From a virus, in IMG/VR virus record IMGVR_UViG_3300009128_000036, positions 1 through 44,434 of that record: a stretch of DNA of 44,434 nt; one strand, given 5' to 3'. Shown here in pieces: positions 6,195 to 16,132 of this stretch (positions within the stretch are counted from its first letter, which is position 1; each line of letters begins with the position of its first letter). Position numbers and translations under genes: made by a program. The notes under the pieces were generated by a model. That model did not search any database. It was given only the letters and a program-made list of their open reading frames with translations, and had not been told where the DNA came from.

Positions 6195-9056
6195 TTATCC
6201 CCTTGACAATTCATAAGTAATGTTCAAATCAATTTTTTTACCTGTCTTCTTTGAAGTTAAGCGAATCTTAAAGGTTTTGTTCCAAATGGGATCTTCTACG
6301 AGCCCAACTTTAATTTTTTCTTTTTGGCTATGTGCTGGCATGGAGTAATCAACATCCCCATCGTCTAACATCAGCTGCTGAATGTTGGGTACAAGGTTAA
6401 ATAGTTTTTTAAAGTCTTTTGTTGTATTAATCATAACGTTGGGATCCAAATCGTATGGGTAAATGACGTCAAAAATAGGATATAAATAGCCGCCATCGTT
6501 CACAAGCTCAGCGCAATATACAGCGCTAAATTGGCCCGGCTCTCGGCGTTCATTCAGAAATCTCATAGTATAATAATATTTCTTATTTGGCTGAATTTTG
6601 TCATAAAATATCGCCTCGGAGGCAGTTGATATATCTTTCAAAACTATGTTTTCACCGCTGGAATTGATTAGTGGTTGGTGAGGCAGCTGGGACATTGCTT
6701 TAGCAAAAGCCGTTGATGTTCTCGCTACGGCTTCTACTTTGTCCGCGGACAGGGGCATGAGTTCTGCCATGGCTTTATGGTTTGTTAAATCAATTAGAGA
6801 CACTCGCTCACCATCAAACTCTTTATAACTTGTTGGCTTATAATCAAGTTTATAAATCTCGAGGAAGCGGGCTGCGGAGACTGATTCTTTTTTCAATTCT
6901 GTAGTTTCAGCAAGACTGTTGGAAACTAGGTAGTCACTTTTATTTTTTTCCTCTGTGGCCGTTAAGCATGGTGGGTATGGGAGCTTTTCAAATGCTCGGT
7001 GTTCAATCTCAAAACCAATTCTATTAGAATCATCCTTAACCGGAAAAGGGTTGGCGTACGCGGGACTGGGCGGGTGGTCAAGGACTCTAACAGTCTTTGT
7101 GGCCACTGGGATTTCAAGCAATTTGAGCGATGGTTGGATCGAAATATTTAAATCAGCCAAATATTTATAATTCTCGCTAGCAACTTGTGCATCTGTAGCG
7201 AATTCGTTTTGTAAGGCGCGCGCGGCAAGGGATGGGTTGCCCTGAGCAGGGTCGCCCGGTCGCATAATGTCAATTAATTTATCTTTTCTTTCTTCAGTAA
7301 ACGGGTCATAAAATTCAAGACAGTACAAGGGATTCATCTTTTCAACAGTTAAATCAGTTATAACCTTCGTGACCCTCAAGTCGCTAGCTTGATATCTAGA
7401 GCCGTTCACGAGTACATAAGCATAGATTCTATAAGTGTATTCCTCACCATATTTCACCTGAGTGTCAACAAGTTCTGCCCTATGAATGTCATGAGCATTC
7501 ATCAGATAAAAGTTTTGTAAAACGTTTTGTTCTTGATTATCGCCAATTGCTGGTCCACCAATCTTTTCAATCCTGAAGGCCATGGTTTCGGCGAAATTTG
7601 ATTCTCGCACTGATTCAAAATAAGGACTTTTAATCTTTTCTAAATATGTGTCATTATCAGTATTATCAATATAATGTGTCAAAGCATTAGTAGTCGCGAT
7701 TGTGTTCAAGTGTCTAAAAAATCCGTCCGAATCATAAATTGCTCTTTTTGAAGGCTCGTTCATGTTACCAACGCAATAGAAGTCGTCTGAGGTGTTTAGG
7801 TAATTTTCTCTCATATAAAACAGCAACTTGCCCATATCTACTAAATTTATATCGGCATCGTAAAACTCGTTGCGTTCTTTGTTGGGATTTAAGTTTTGCG
7901 TTTCTTGTACTGAGAAGGTCGTGGTGGTAGTTTTCAAAGTTGCTGATTTATCGACAAATAATTCCTTAAGTGTCAACAAAAATTTACCGGTTGCATCATT
8001 TTGAATTATATTATCGGTTATAGGTCCCGATCCTTGGGGCGGTAATTTAATTCTATTGTACATCGGGAGTGCTTTCTGGTTGGCTAATACTTCTTGGAAC
8101 TCTTTTTGCAACGAGCTATGATCAAATATTATATTTTTTAATTTTTTGCGGACGTATAATTTTGTTTTATCGCTCAAAGGTGTAATATCTAAAGTGTTAC
8201 AATATTTTTTAATCTGCGATGACTCACCCATATATGAGAATTCTGCTGGTTTTGCAGCCATCATATTATAATAATCGTTGGTAGTTTTAAGTAATTGACC
8301 GAGGGCGTCGGCCGGCCACACGCTTTCACGATTTACATAATTAAGTATGTCAGGCTGACATTGTGAATAGACATAATCTTCCAAAGGTACCGCGGGCCGG
8401 GCATCGTCTGCTGCATAAACTTCGTCAAGCGAACTGACCGTCTGTAAAATATACGCATTTGGTATAAGAAGTTCGTCTTCCAGTGTTGACAAATGTTCTT
8501 CATACTCTTTATAATAATAATTGTATTCATATCCTATATCAATATTTGAAAAAGAATCTTTGTTTACTACATTAGATTCCGCCAATTGCAAGGCTTCATA
8601 TGGCAACGAATAATCAAACCAATGATCATAAAATTCCTCGCCGGCGTATAAGCCAGCATAAGTTTGGTTGTTGAAATCTCCGCCGGCCAAAATTGTTTGC
8701 CAGTGTTTGTCGTTTTTTATTAATTTGTTGTTCCCATATAGTCTAATAGGGTACTTTATAATTGGTTGTACAACTTTTGAAGCATAATGTTGACTTCTTA
8801 TGATATTTTGATCATGATCAAATCTCAATACATAAGTTATATATGGATTTGGGTACAATTCTACGGGAACTGTCGTGTTTCCATTTCCGGGCGGTATCGG
8901 TTGTGCACGGTTAACTGACTCTATCGTATATTCCTCCCCCCTCTCGGAAGAACTGACCACTTGCCAGCTTCCACCAAGCGCAGTGCGCAAATAATCAGAC
9001 GATCCAGAAATCAAGTTCTTATCAAAAATTCTAAGTTTTCTAGTGTATAAGTTCAT
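6195..9056 (-). CDS. Large structural protein, 953 aa, Fn3-like segments
   Basis: The protein is a predicted virion component. It is rich in Tyr, Asn and Asp and has no recognisable catalytic motif. Two segments resemble fibronectin type III strands: KYGEEYTYRIYAYVLVNGSRY near residue 540 and NKKYYYTMRFLNERREPGQF near residue 820. Both have the Y-x-Y/R-V-x-A strand pattern. A Thr-rich run follows LFVDKSA near residue 370. The last 100 residues (PAHSQKEKIKVGLVEDPIW onward) look like a separate beta domain. The ATG overlaps the stop of the 454-aa gene in an ATGA arrangement (9056-9053), indicating translational coupling and stoichiometric production. A baseplate-to-fibre connector is possible but unproven. 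Confidence 0.75.
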   Translation of the reverse strand: MNLYTRKLRIFDKNLISGSSDYLRTALGGSWQVVSSSERGEEYTIESVNRAQPIPPGNGNTTVPVELYPNPYITYVLRFDHDQNIIRSQHYASKVVQPIIKYPIRLYGNNKLIKNDKHWQTILAGGDFNNQTYAGLYAGEEFYDHWFDYSLPYEALQLAESNVVNKDSFSNIDIGYEYNYYYKEYEEHLSTLEDELLIPNAYILQTVSSLDEVYAADDARPAVPLEDYVYSQCQPDILNYVNRESVWPADALGQLLKTTNDYYNMMAAKPAEFSYMGESSQIKKYCNTLDITPLSDKTKLYVRKKLKNIIFDHSSLQKEFQEVLANQKALPMYNRIKLPPQGSGPITDNIIQNDATGKFLLTLKELFVDKSATLKTTTTTFSVQETQNLNPNKERNEFYDADINLVDMGKLLFYMRENYLNTSDDFYCVGNMNEPSKRAIYDSDGFFRHLNTIATTNALTHYIDNTDNDTYLEKIKSPYFESVRESNFAETMAFRIEKIGGPAIGDNQEQNVLQNFYLMNAHDIHRAELVDTQVKYGEEYTYRIYAYVLVNGSRYQASDLRVTKVITDLTVEKMNPLYCLEFYDPFTEERKDKLIDIMRPGDPAQGNPSLAARALQNEFATDAQVASENYKYLADLNISIQPSLKLLEIPVATKTVRVLDHPPSPAYANPFPVKDDSNRIGFEIEHRAFEKLPYPPCLTATEEKNKSDYLVSNSLAETTELKKESVSAARFLEIYKLDYKPTSYKEFDGERVSLIDLTNHKAMAELMPLSADKVEAVARTSTAFAKAMSQLPHQPLINSSGENIVLKDISTASEAIFYDKIQPNKKYYYTMRFLNERREPGQFSAVYCAELVNDGGYLYPIFDVIYPYDLDPNVMINTTKDFKKLFNLVPNIQQLMLDDGDVDYSMPAHSQKEKIKVGLVEDPIWNKTFKIRLTSKKTGKKIDLNITYELSRG

Positions 9057-10417
9057 GCCGAGTAACCACCCGAGCCGCCGCTGTCGCCCTCAACGGCATC
9101 GTCTGTCATTTCTTCTTCAGGTGCCGGTGGCCACATCGCATCCAATCGTTCATAGTAGCCGGTGTCGTGAAATCCGCCGGCCGGGCTTGTGGGGGCCCTA
9201 TACGCTTCCCCACTATATGTGTCAACATAGTCAGACGGATAGTAGCCTGTTGTACTAAATGGGACATCGTCTGTGCTAACTTGTGCATTTATAATATTGG
9301 TGCCCGGGGATAATGCCAAATTGGAGGGGGTGACTTGTTCCGGAGTCAGTTGTTGTGTATCTACTTTCTTAAATGTATAGGCCACTTCAATGGTGGTCGT
9401 TGCCAAAAAACTTGCTAGCCCTATATACAGGCCATTTAGTGTTGTGCTCAAGTCGGCTGTTTGGCCAAACCGCCGTTGAAGTGCTTCCTTTTCTATTATA
9501 TTATAGGTGACTTTATATTCATTTTCACGAGGTAGTTGGCGCGCCTTATACAAACTTTTGAGGTTTTCCTCTCTGTATAAGTTCAGGCCGTTTCCGGGAG
9601 TTCCGGCCGTAAATTCAAATGCATCAACGACCTCAGAAGGGAAAGGCACTTCAAAAGATAACACTGCTTCAGAGGTGGCTGCCGCTGCGACCCAGTCGGC
9701 GAAGACTAGTACCCGGTTCTTGGCGGCGCCGTTCTCGGACGGCCTATACTCACCATCAATAGGATCCCGGTACTCTTTATTCGGTGTGAGAAAGTTGCCG
9801 AATCCATGCTCGTCTCTGGCCCAGCTATCCAGAACCGTTTTACGGTCGGGACTAGTCAATGCGGCCTTCACAAAAGGCATACAATATCTTATGCCATCCG
9901 TAGTCTCAATTATAACATTTTTTGGCCTCATGAGGGTCTCGTCGACATCCCAATCAACATCTTCAAGCTCTTCAGCCGTCCAACCCAATTGGGTTGCGTA
10001 TGAGCCATGCTCGCATTTCCAGAAATCGCCAGAAGGGTCTTCACCATTAGTATTGACAGTAACCATAATTGGAGGATCACCAATTGGGTAATAAGTTTTA
10101 GCATACCGGACACTACCTTGCTGAATAGAATTATACACAGAATTCTTCGTCCACCCAATCGCAATTTCAGAATTAGTTCTTTGATCAAAAGCTGTCAGCC
10201 GCTCATTAGTTGACTGGGCTGAGATGGGAAGAAAGCTTTCCTGGTCATAGCCTACGATTGCAAATGAACCAGCGCCAAAAATATTTTGAGCGCTGGGATC
10301 CAGGTCTGTGGCTAATTGGGCGACCTTGGGGCCATGGCCGGACGCGATGTCGTTGGTAAGATCCTCGTCCGCTAATTCCTGGTAGGCCGCGGCCATTTCA
10401 CCATATGGTGCTCCCAT
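9053..10417 (-). CDS. Structural protein, 454 aa, unrecognised
   Basis: I do not recognise the family. The N-terminus is Ala/Glu-rich (MGAPYGEMAAAYQELADEDL). The middle is mixed alpha/beta. A hydrophobic segment (LNGLYIGLASFLATTTIEVAYTF, near residues 320-345) reads as buried strands rather than a membrane helix. The C-terminal 90 residues are Pro, Ser, Thr, Gly and Asp/Glu-rich (SPAGGFHDTGYY, PAPEEEMTDDAVEGDSGGSGG) and probably disordered. GGGAGG precedes the ATG, and the stop couples to the 953-aa gene. Its place between structural genes implies a virion role. Confidence 0.7.
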   Translation of the reverse strand: MGAPYGEMAAAYQELADEDLTNDIASGHGPKVAQLATDLDPSAQNIFGAGSFAIVGYDQESFLPISAQSTNERLTAFDQRTNSEIAIGWTKNSVYNSIQQGSVRYAKTYYPIGDPPIMVTVNTNGEDPSGDFWKCEHGSYATQLGWTAEELEDVDWDVDETLMRPKNVIIETTDGIRYCMPFVKAALTSPDRKTVLDSWARDEHGFGNFLTPNKEYRDPIDGEYRPSENGAAKNRVLVFADWVAAAATSEAVLSFEVPFPSEVVDAFEFTAGTPGNGLNLYREENLKSLYKARQLPRENEYKVTYNIIEKEALQRRFGQTADLSTTLNGLYIGLASFLATTTIEVAYTFKKVDTQQLTPEQVTPSNLALSPGTNIINAQVSTDDVPFSTTGYYPSDYVDTYSGEAYRAPTSPAGGFHDTGYYERLDAMWPPAPEEEMTDDAVEGDSGGSGGYSA

Positions 10418-10420
10418 TAT

Positions 10421-11086
10421 TTAACCTCCCTGTTTCCCATATACTATTTTAAAATGTGGCGCCATAAGTCTTGTGCTTCTTTTTGAAATACGTTTCTGCT
10501 GGGCACTTAGTTTTTCCACCAATTTCACAACATTGGGGGTACTGATTTTCTGTATTCTCATTCTGTGTTGTTTTTCCAGATCTGTTGGGTTGTCATCTGG
10601 TTTAAAAATATTAGAACTCTCGTCATCACCAAGCTCTGAAGGTGGTTTGTATAATTCACTTATTTTAACCATGAGTGTGCTACCCTGTTTCTTACTAAAA
10701 CTAACTTTATCAAACAATCTTGCATTTGGTATGCTTGTGGCATCTGTCTCCAATTGTAGTAACGAAAAATCACTAGCAAATGGCGCCACGAGATCGTCAG
10801 GAGATCGAGGGCTAGGCGATTTTGGTGCCGTTGTAACAAACCCGATCCCCATCGATGAGAGAATCCCGAGGGCGTCGTCATTAGGCGTACTATTATCAGG
10901 CGCTTCGGCCAGAAGGCCCTTTTGGGCGAAATGCATTCTAGCTTGCTTTATATTTTGAACATTTTGACTAGGGCCCGATCTTCTGTTGCAGCCCGGACAT
11001 CTTATATGAGTTCGGCGTGCACCGGTCGTACTACCGGGAGTATCTTGCGCATGAGCGAGATCTTTGGGGCGTATTTGTCTTGGCAT
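10421..11086 (-). CDS. Basic 221-aa protein in tail cluster with a CxxC motif
   Basis: The product is unrecognised. It is Arg/Lys-rich at both ends (ARRTHIRCPGCNRRSG near residues 23-38; SAQQKRISKRSTRLMAPHFK near the C-terminus). The N-terminal CPGC could be half of a zinc knuckle, but no second Cys pair is present, so a complete ribbon is unlikely unless two chains share the metal. The central 70 residues are Ser/Pro/Asp-rich and probably unstructured. The ATG at 11086 is preceded by AAGGAGA at ideal distance, after a 48-nt AT-rich gap. It may be a small assembly factor or virion cofactor; this is inference from position only. Confidence 0.65.
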   Translation of the reverse strand: MPRQIRPKDLAHAQDTPGSTTGARRTHIRCPGCNRRSGPSQNVQNIKQARMHFAQKGLLAEAPDNSTPNDDALGILSSMGIGFVTTAPKSPSPRSPDDLVAPFASDFSLLQLETDATSIPNARLFDKVSFSKKQGSTLMVKISELYKPPSELGDDESSNIFKPDDNPTDLEKQHRMRIQKISTPNVVKLVEKLSAQQKRISKRSTRLMAPHFKIVYGKQGG

Positions 11087-11134
11087 GATGTTGTCTCCTT
11101 GTTTAATTAGTATTAACGTTATATTTTTGTTTGT

Positions 11135-14100
11135 TCACATCTTACGGCCGACGTGGTCTTCACCAATGTTGCTGGTTTGTTCGTCTGACCTTTCATCAAA
11201 CCCGGTGTTAGCCTGATCCATCGCAGATTCGTGCTGTTGGCTGGTCGTATATTCGCCCGAAGACACTTGTTGGCCCTCTGGGCCGGCGCCCAAGCCGAGC
11301 CCGGACGCGTCGTTTAGATATTGTTGGTAGGTTCTCCAATGTCGAATAGAATCAAATCCCGGAATATGAACTTCGTAGCCGCCGTCCGGTGGATAGGTGC
11401 TTTCTAATTTTGCTTTGAGGTCGCCTCCATGCATGTCGTCGCGTTGCGTGAACAGCTTTGAGCGATCGCCGCTTGGGGATCCAGCAAACCCGCCATACCT
11501 TCTTTCTCCCTTGTCACTTCCCTTCTTATCGCGGCGCTGGTCTCCAGGTCTGTATTTATAATTACGTTTTTGATATCGGCAGTTCAGGCCCTCCTTGTCA
11601 CGACGATAGCCGGCAAAATATGTTGGTTCACCGTATTTTTCAACATCATACCATTCAACGACATCGTCTTCGTAGTATGGATCAATCCAAACATAGCCGT
11701 ATTGATCATTGGCAATGCCGTTTGGGTTGATATCGCTAAATTCGTCCGCGTCGATCCAGCCGGTACCATCGCCAAAGAGGTCTATGACGTCGGCGCCGAC
11801 ATGGGAGAAATCTGCCCTTCCATTCCAAGCATCCCACCACCAAACGTATTGGCATCCGCCGCCCCAAGAAATGCGGGCGGCTTCATAATCTATCTTTTCT
11901 GCGTAAACGACTGCTCGCTCGTCAAACAGCGCCTTGATGTCTGCAGCTATTTGGCCTTTGTATGACGCGAGGGCTTCTTCGGCATACGCCGACGCATCGG
12001 CATATCTTTTCTGTTCAGCATTAATGACACTTATAAATGCATCGCGATCTGCTTCGGTCTGATTGGAGTAGCTTTCATCACTCCAGCTGGCCTCAAGAGT
12101 CAGTGTTTGTATATATGGGGTGGCGAAGGAGGTTGGCCCGGGTGGACCACCTCTCGGTTCCGACATATATTTACCAAGGGTAGAAGATTCAGAATAATAT
12201 GTTTCATAAAAATCAATATAATTATAATAAAAGGATCGAAGTTGTTCTAGGGTACCCGATCTCGGTGATATTTTTTGAGCGATATTGCGGGCCTCGATCA
12301 ACAACTGTGCTGGATCACCGCCCCATTTATTTGTCATAAAATCTAGATTTTTAACATAAGCGACCGCGGCCATGAGCCATGGTTCTGTACCGGGAGCAGG
12401 AGTATATAATGCTTCCATAGCCTCAGCAAAAAAATCGTTAAACACTCCATCAATATTATTGTAGCTGCATTCCTGTGACGCGTCTAGCAGATATGCTCTG
12501 AGGGCCTCTCCAAGATAAAAATAATGATTAACAAGATCAACCATTACTTGTTTCGTGCCGTCCTGTACATGTATTTCGTAATCGTACCGGTCGACAACGG
12601 GGAGCATATACTCGCCCAAGGTGGCATGTTGATCTATATTCTGAAATTCAAATGCCATCAGCTTACCTTGATTATTTGAGGCTGATTCAGCATCACCAAG
12701 GAATCCCACATTTCTTTCAGTTAAATAATGTTGCAGTAGCTGGGACCTTTTGGTGGTGACTTTTTCAGGATATGCTGCTAGATTTATTTCTTTGCCAAGT
12801 GAGTTTGGCCCGGGGCCGGTATAGCGATCAACTGTGCTAGTGGAGAGGTCGGGGTCATATACTGTTGCCGGATCCCACCCGGGTGTAGCTGTCATTTCTC
12901 TAGTATATGTAAGAATTGGATTCCTTGGCATGCTGGAGAGCAGCCGATCAGCCTCGGATGTGATTGTTACAGGCATATATTTTTTCAGTACTGCTTTTTT
13001 GGGTACGAAATACCTTTGTAACAATTCATTGCCAAAATGCTGCTGAAAACTTCTGACATTCACCATGGTTGCCAAAAATGAGTTATTAACAATATGTTGC
13101 TGCCAGTCATAAAGAAAGTATCCAAAACTAATATTGTATTCTTCTTTAGCAAAATAGTTTGTCTGAAACAAGCCAGCGTACGCCGGATCATCAACAGCAA
13201 TTGTTTTTCTACCTAGTAAGGAGTCCATGTGGATTATGAGATGGCCATCTTCGTCAATCTCAAAGCTGTAGTTGATGTTTCCTTCGCCACCAGTGTTTCT
13301 GTTGCCAGTCGTACGACTGTACTTATCCTCCAACTCTCTAGGGCCCGGTGTGCCCGGGCCAAAATCGGCGCCGGCGCTCGGAATAAATGGTTCATCTTTT
13401 AAATAATCTGCTAATGTTACCCTATACGATGGCTGATTTGTCCAAATAATATTTCTCCCTAGCCTAAAGTTTTGCAATAATTGATCGCCCCTTAAGGGCT
13501 GTGGGTTCGGCAACTCATAGCCGGCGTCACGGTATTTTCTTTCGTCCACGATCTTAGTATTAATAGTCAGCTTCTTCGTTAGAGGAGTGCCAGAGGTTAC
13601 AATACTATTAGCTCGGCCTAATAATTCTCCAGAATCACTATAAAATGCGCCTGTTTTAGTACCAGACGAGCGATCTAAAATAGTACGCCGAGCAGATGCA
13701 AGCCGCGGCACAAGATTTGCGGATTTCGCGAATTTTGCTAAGATATAACTGACTGATTCTAATGATGCTTCAAGCAATGGATCTGCGCTCTCACTATCAT
13801 TTAGCGGCTTCGCGCTCCCGGCGGAGACGACTTTGACACCCAAGCGCTTAAACGAGGGTATTAATTTATGATAACTGTCTATAAGCTGCTTAAATTCGGA
13901 CACAATTGCTTTATGATTTGTGCTGTCAGCTTTATAATACTTTCCATCTAGTCCCCTTAAGGGAGTTTGGCCATAAATTTCATTATTTGCATCAAAATAA
14001 CTATACTCAATTTGCGAGTCTGCGATGGCGCCATCGACAAGGACATGTTCATAGGCTACGTCGCCGAACGCCATGGAGAGGGCGGCATTTGTTTTAATGT

Positions 14101-15010
14101 CTGAAGACCGGAGTTGTTCGGGCGTCAAAATGCTGGAAAATGCTAAAACATTAACATTGGCATTGTAAGATTCTGCATATCGATACTTAAGCTCTGGTCT
14201 GGGTGGAGTGCCCGGATAGCCGAGATCGGGGGCAAGGTAACGAGCACGCTCTTCAGCCGTAAGTGGTATTTGTTCTGGAACCTTAACAACGGTTTGGTGG
14301 TTTTGAACAGTCTGCACCTTCAGAATTTTTTGGCCAGATTTAGAATAAAATGTAGTATATTGGCCGGATTCTATGGCGGTCAGAATATCTTCTTTTGAGA
14401 TGTGTATTATATCATATGAAATACCTTTATTCGGTTCTTCAGGATCGAAGGCTGTTGTGTGAGCCCCTATGTTTTGGTAAGAAGTTGGCGGCGGATCTTT
14501 CAACAATTCAACCAAAATGGAGCTATCGTATAATAATAGTGATAATTCGTCAACAGCATCGTCGGCGGCTGTAAAATCAATCCCGGTAGCATCTTTATAT
14601 TTTTCCATCTGCTCGGAGTGTTGTTTTTTAGGACTAGTGATTCCATCAGTTATTGAGTAAAGAATAGAAGATGAGCCTATTTCGTAGTCGAACCCGAAGT
14701 CGACCCTGTGTGATTCCAATCTATCAAACAGGGCTGTGCCTTCAGCTGTGGACTTAGTGATAATGTAATAAAATTGTAGTCTATTAACTATGTCTTTAAC
14801 AAAGTTGATATCATTGTTTGGTACGTTAGGATCAAACTCTGGCACTGTAAACAAAAGAGAAGACCGGAGTTCCATTGCAAAGGCGCCCCTCATTGATTCG
14901 CCGGTTGTGGAATTGGTTACGCTTCTTAATATAACCAAATCAATATAAGGAGTTGGAAAAAATTCTCCAAAGTTTTTGTTTAAATCGCCGCTATATACTA
15001 ATCTAGACAT
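11135..15010 (-). CDS. Large structural protein, 1291 aa, with charged aromatic C-terminal region
   Basis: This is a predicted tail or fibre protein with no family I can name. Residues 1-150 are a mixed fold (PTPYIDLVILRSVTN near the start), and the middle 800 residues are alpha/beta with many Tyr. An Ala/Glu-rich helical stretch (about 990-1050) precedes an unusual C-terminus: a Trp/Tyr/Asp-rich part (YVWWWDAWNGRADF), an EF-hand-like loop (GDGTGWIDADEF, near residue 1085), a basic Gly-rich part (KYRPGDQRRDKKGSDKGERR) and a polar tail. The start overlaps the stop of the 352-aa gene by 13 nt. No enzyme motif was found. The C-terminus could be a metal-stabilised receptor-contacting or assembly region, which is speculative. 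Confidence 0.75.
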   Translation of the reverse strand: MSRLVYSGDLNKNFGEFFPTPYIDLVILRSVTNSTTGESMRGAFAMELRSSLLFTVPEFDPNVPNNDINFVKDIVNRLQFYYIITKSTAEGTALFDRLESHRVDFGFDYEIGSSSILYSITDGITSPKKQHSEQMEKYKDATGIDFTAADDAVDELSLLLYDSSILVELLKDPPPTSYQNIGAHTTAFDPEEPNKGISYDIIHISKEDILTAIESGQYTTFYSKSGQKILKVQTVQNHQTVVKVPEQIPLTAEERARYLAPDLGYPGTPPRPELKYRYAESYNANVNVLAFSSILTPEQLRSSDIKTNAALSMAFGDVAYEHVLVDGAIADSQIEYSYFDANNEIYGQTPLRGLDGKYYKADSTNHKAIVSEFKQLIDSYHKLIPSFKRLGVKVVSAGSAKPLNDSESADPLLEASLESVSYILAKFAKSANLVPRLASARRTILDRSSGTKTGAFYSDSGELLGRANSIVTSGTPLTKKLTINTKIVDERKYRDAGYELPNPQPLRGDQLLQNFRLGRNIIWTNQPSYRVTLADYLKDEPFIPSAGADFGPGTPGPRELEDKYSRTTGNRNTGGEGNINYSFEIDEDGHLIIHMDSLLGRKTIAVDDPAYAGLFQTNYFAKEEYNISFGYFLYDWQQHIVNNSFLATMVNVRSFQQHFGNELLQRYFVPKKAVLKKYMPVTITSEADRLLSSMPRNPILTYTREMTATPGWDPATVYDPDLSTSTVDRYTGPGPNSLGKEINLAAYPEKVTTKRSQLLQHYLTERNVGFLGDAESASNNQGKLMAFEFQNIDQHATLGEYMLPVVDRYDYEIHVQDGTKQVMVDLVNHYFYLGEALRAYLLDASQECSYNNIDGVFNDFFAEAMEALYTPAPGTEPWLMAAVAYVKNLDFMTNKWGGDPAQLLIEARNIAQKISPRSGTLEQLRSFYYNYIDFYETYYSESSTLGKYMSEPRGGPPGPTSFATPYIQTLTLEASWSDESYSNQTEADRDAFISVINAEQKRYADASAYAEEALASYKGQIAADIKALFDERAVVYAEKIDYEAARISWGGGCQYVWWWDAWNGRADFSHVGADVIDLFGDGTGWIDADEFSDINPNGIANDQYGYVWIDPYYEDDVVEWYDVEKYGEPTYFAGYRRDKEGLNCRYQKRNYKYRPGDQRRDKKGSDKGERRYGGFAGSPSGDRSKLFTQRDDMHGGDLKAKLESTYPPDGGYEVHIPGFDSIRHWRTYQQYLNDASGLGLGAGPEGQQVSSGEYTTSQQHESAMDQANTGFDERSDEQTSNIGEDHVGRKM

Positions 15011-16056
15011 ATTTCAGCCTCCGACACACTACCATAGATATCAAACACCAAATCTTCCTCTTCTTCAAGATTATCGCAATCAAAATCCAAATCAACATAA
15101 TAAGAATCTTTATTAAAATTAGAAGCCGCCATACATGCGGATTTGCGCGGGATATCGGCGTCAAGCACTAAATCAAAAAAGTATTTAACGTCTTGAGGGG
15201 TTAAAGTATTATTAGTGTCGCCGGTAGCCGAATATGAGCCTTCAACAGTTTCCTCCAGAGCGCTTTCATCAAAATTTGTTGGCATTGTCATATAACCATT
15301 AATGATCTGAGGTGGGGTCTTGGGAAAATATTTTCTCTTGAGATGTTGAAATTCTTCTCCTACTACTTTATCGCTGTATTCAAATATCTCTATTTCAAAA
15401 TTTTTAGTCAACAACTCTGTATTCATTTCTTCAATATAAAAGAGAGGATCTTGTCTTTCTAGAAAAATTATCTTTTTATCTATAAACTCAACAGTTGCTA
15501 GCTCAAAGTCTCTTGGTTCATTAGAGTTAAATGATTCACCATAGTACGATTCAGCTGTCACAGTTCTTAGAGAGTAACTAGCGGTTAAGTGTAACTGCGG
15601 AACTCTGGAATTATTTTGAGCATCCATAAAGCTGCTAGAAAGAATACTATTGTTCAAAGAAACTGCTTTCCAAGCTGGTGCCACTCGTGCACCGCCTTGA
15701 AGAGAGGCGTCCCCCAACACTTGATCGAATCTAAAAATATCTTTTCGAGGCGATTCTAAAGATGGCTCAATGTCAACAGTAAAAAAGTTAATTTCCCCTA
15801 CGCCATCGCGATTATTAATTTCTTCAAGATCGCGAAATAGAGTCAAGCCTTCCAAATATTGTGTTTCTTCTTTGATTCGCTTGTGAGCTTCATTCTGAAC
15901 CTCTGTTAGGCCAGCATATTGCGAATCGTATAATATGTTATCGTCAAAAAACGCATAATAAGTGGGCTTAAAATTGCCGCGACCAAGGAGATGTTTGCCA
16001 TAAGACGTCAGCTTAAAATCAATTACATCCTGCTTTTTATTTAGAAATCTTGCCAT
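14998..16056 (-). CDS. Structural protein, 352 aa, paralogous N-terminal module
   Basis: The N-terminus (FLNKKQDVIDFKLTSYGKHL, then GRGNFKPTYYAFFDDNILY) aligns with the first 45 residues of the 343-aa protein at 5124-6155. Shared positions include FL, D, LT, G, GNF, A, DD and Y. This suggests a common docking domain on the virion. The remainder is Glu/Asp/Phe-rich and ends in an acidic tail (DLDFDCDNLEEEEDLVFDIY). No catalytic motif is visible. The ATG at 16056 has AAAGGA upstream, following a 76-nt spacer after the giant gene. Its stop overlaps the start of the 1291-aa gene, suggesting coupled translation. Confidence 0.75.
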   Translation of the reverse strand: MARFLNKKQDVIDFKLTSYGKHLLGRGNFKPTYYAFFDDNILYDSQYAGLTEVQNEAHKRIKEETQYLEGLTLFRDLEEINNRDGVGEINFFTVDIEPSLESPRKDIFRFDQVLGDASLQGGARVAPAWKAVSLNNSILSSSFMDAQNNSRVPQLHLTASYSLRTVTAESYYGESFNSNEPRDFELATVEFIDKKIIFLERQDPLFYIEEMNTELLTKNFEIEIFEYSDKVVGEEFQHLKRKYFPKTPPQIINGYMTMPTNFDESALEETVEGSYSATGDTNNTLTPQDVKYFFDLVLDADIPRKSACMAASNFNKDSYYVDLDFDCDNLEEEEDLVFDIYGSVSEAEICLD

Positions 16057-16132
16057 TTTTGAATCCTTTATTAATTAGTCGCTTGTGAAAGTTAAGTTAG
16101 ATTGTTAGGTTAAGGGGAGTGAATACGACTCC

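Noticed and set aside
6203-6231. TTGACA on the plus strand near the end of the 953-aa gene
   Set aside because: The -10 position at 17 nt is poor (AAATCA) and no plus-strand gene follows.
9507-10958. Long plus-strand open frames (e.g. 194 aa at 9507-10091, 161 aa at 10473-10958)
   Set aside because: They lie entirely inside well-supported minus-strand genes, have no ribosome site and a composition typical of antisense shadows.
10970-11020. Zinc finger in the 221-aa protein
   Set aside because: Only one CxxC pair (CPGC) is present; the rest of the protein has no second Cys pair.
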